A stretch of DNA of 62,007 nt from Labilibaculum manganireducens. GTDB taxonomy: Bacteria > Bacteroidota > Bacteroidia > Bacteroidales > Marinifilaceae. The notes below the pieces were generated by a model. That model had not been told where the DNA came from. It ran no database searches and worked only from the letters and a program-made list of their open reading frames with translations. A program made the position numbers and the translations under genes. Of this stretch, positions 61,704 to 62,007 are shown in pieces; the stretch's first letter is position 1; each line of letters starts with the position of its first letter. The stretch lies in NCBI RefSeq assembly GCF_002843385.1, contig NZ_MVDE01000029.1, positions 1 through 62,007 of the forward strand, in the 5' to 3' direction.

Positions 61704-62007
61704 AGTATGTCGGGCATGGTAACGTGCTATCAAGATGAAACGTTCTTGAGTTCGCCGAGTTGACAGGAAGAACTAGCAATTGGCAAGGGTGTTGGGGGCG
61801 ACCCCAAATCTGAAGGAAGCCATCAGCAAAGTCATCGTTCTAACGAACAGAAACTTGATATAAGGCTTATTAGTGTGGGTAACCGAGCTATGGATTGGGA
61901 AAACCCAAAAGTCAACCGTAACCACTAAGAGTAAATCAAGTAGGACGTGACGAAAGTACGTTATCTTATCCCGAGAGATCTCATAACCTGTTGTCCAAAA
62001 CAACAAA
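61704..62007 (+). mobile_element. 5' part of a group II intron (truncated by the window end)
   Basis: The sequence has no plausible coding frame but many structured features of group II intron domain I. These include a TTGGGG / CCCCAA hairpin with a GCGA loop (about 61794-61809), the stretch CTGAAGGAAGCC (61810-61821), GATATAAGGCTTAT (61857-61870) and an ACGTGACGAAAGTACGT hairpin (61944-61960). They match my memory of Bacteroidota group II introns. The 5' end is put near GTATG at 61705, a weak match to the GTGYG consensus, so the boundary is uncertain. The reverse transcriptase/maturase gene would lie beyond the window. The short minus-strand frame here is a by-product. No search was run. Confidence 0.72.

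Noticed and set aside
61773-62006. Minus-strand open frame in the last 235 bases
   Set aside because: It lies antisense in the structured intron-like RNA and has no known motif.

Overview
The window is about 62 kb of AT-rich chromosomal DNA from a member of the Bacteroidota. Three things point there. The gene families are typical of the phylum: a PurA-like DUF3276 protein, DUF5606, DUF6261-like and DUF1573 proteins, an Lnb/DUF4105 protein, a FeoA-FeoB fusion with a Cys-rich partner, OmpA with thrombospondin type 3 repeats, and xerD next to aroQ. Gene starts lack strong Shine-Dalgarno sequences. Many genes are preceded by the Bacteroidota -7 element TAnnTTTG, sometimes with TTG 19-20 bp upstream. 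The menaquinone pathway plus a sulfur-compound reductase suggest an anaerobic or facultative organism, perhaps a marine Marinilabiliales relative; that placement is inference.

Region by region. 0.1-4.6 kb: a cold-shock protein, then a hotdog thioesterase with menF, menD and menB. 4.6-12.2 kb: an accessory stretch that separates the two halves of the menaquinone cluster. It holds REP-like tandem palindromes, a three-gene unknown operon with membrane segments, a DUF6261-like gene, a 41-bp tandem repeat, a GNAT enzyme, a periplasmic-binding-protein histidine kinase, an HD protein and a small Tat-type exported protein. 12.2-15.3 kb: menA, menC and menE. 15.3-16.8 kb: a secreted unknown and msrA. 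16.8-25.1 kb: a sulfur-metabolism locus. It comprises mobA, a Tat-exported PsrA/PhsA molybdoenzyme, a PsrB four-cluster ferredoxin, an NrfD/PsrC membrane subunit, two half-size YeeE/YedE (PmpA/PmpB-like) sulfur transporters, an unusual rhodanese and a FadL-type outer-membrane protein.

25-48 kb: an ATP-grasp protein, DinB-like and NRDE proteins, pckA, xerD, aroQ and pyk; an operon of an Lnb-like membrane protein, an acyl-ACP thioesterase and a HupE/UreJ-like protein; a TPR histidine kinase; ftsK and lolA; carbamate kinase and ornithine carbamoyltransferase; FeoAB with its Cys-rich companion; and DUF3276. 48-62 kb: nusB, a DUF1573 lipoprotein, yajC, ybbR and coaE; a TerB/DnaJ protein; DUF5606; GNAT; a carboxypeptidase-regulatory-domain protein; a coiled-coil lipoprotein; a methyltransferase; a DEAD-box helicase; an OmpA-family protein and MscS. 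The last roughly 300 bases look like the 5' part of a group II intron placed directly after the mscS terminator.

The genes connect as follows. The men genes make menaquinone, the expected electron donor for the PsrC-like subunit. mobA supplies the guanylylated molybdenum cofactor that the PsrA-like subunit needs. The transporters, the rhodanese and the outer-membrane protein plausibly import and hand over sulfur compounds. The most unusual items are the rhodanese whose only cysteine is its last residue, the repeat-bounded insert between the two men blocks, and the terminator-associated group II intron. Family assignments are from motif reading only; no database search was run.
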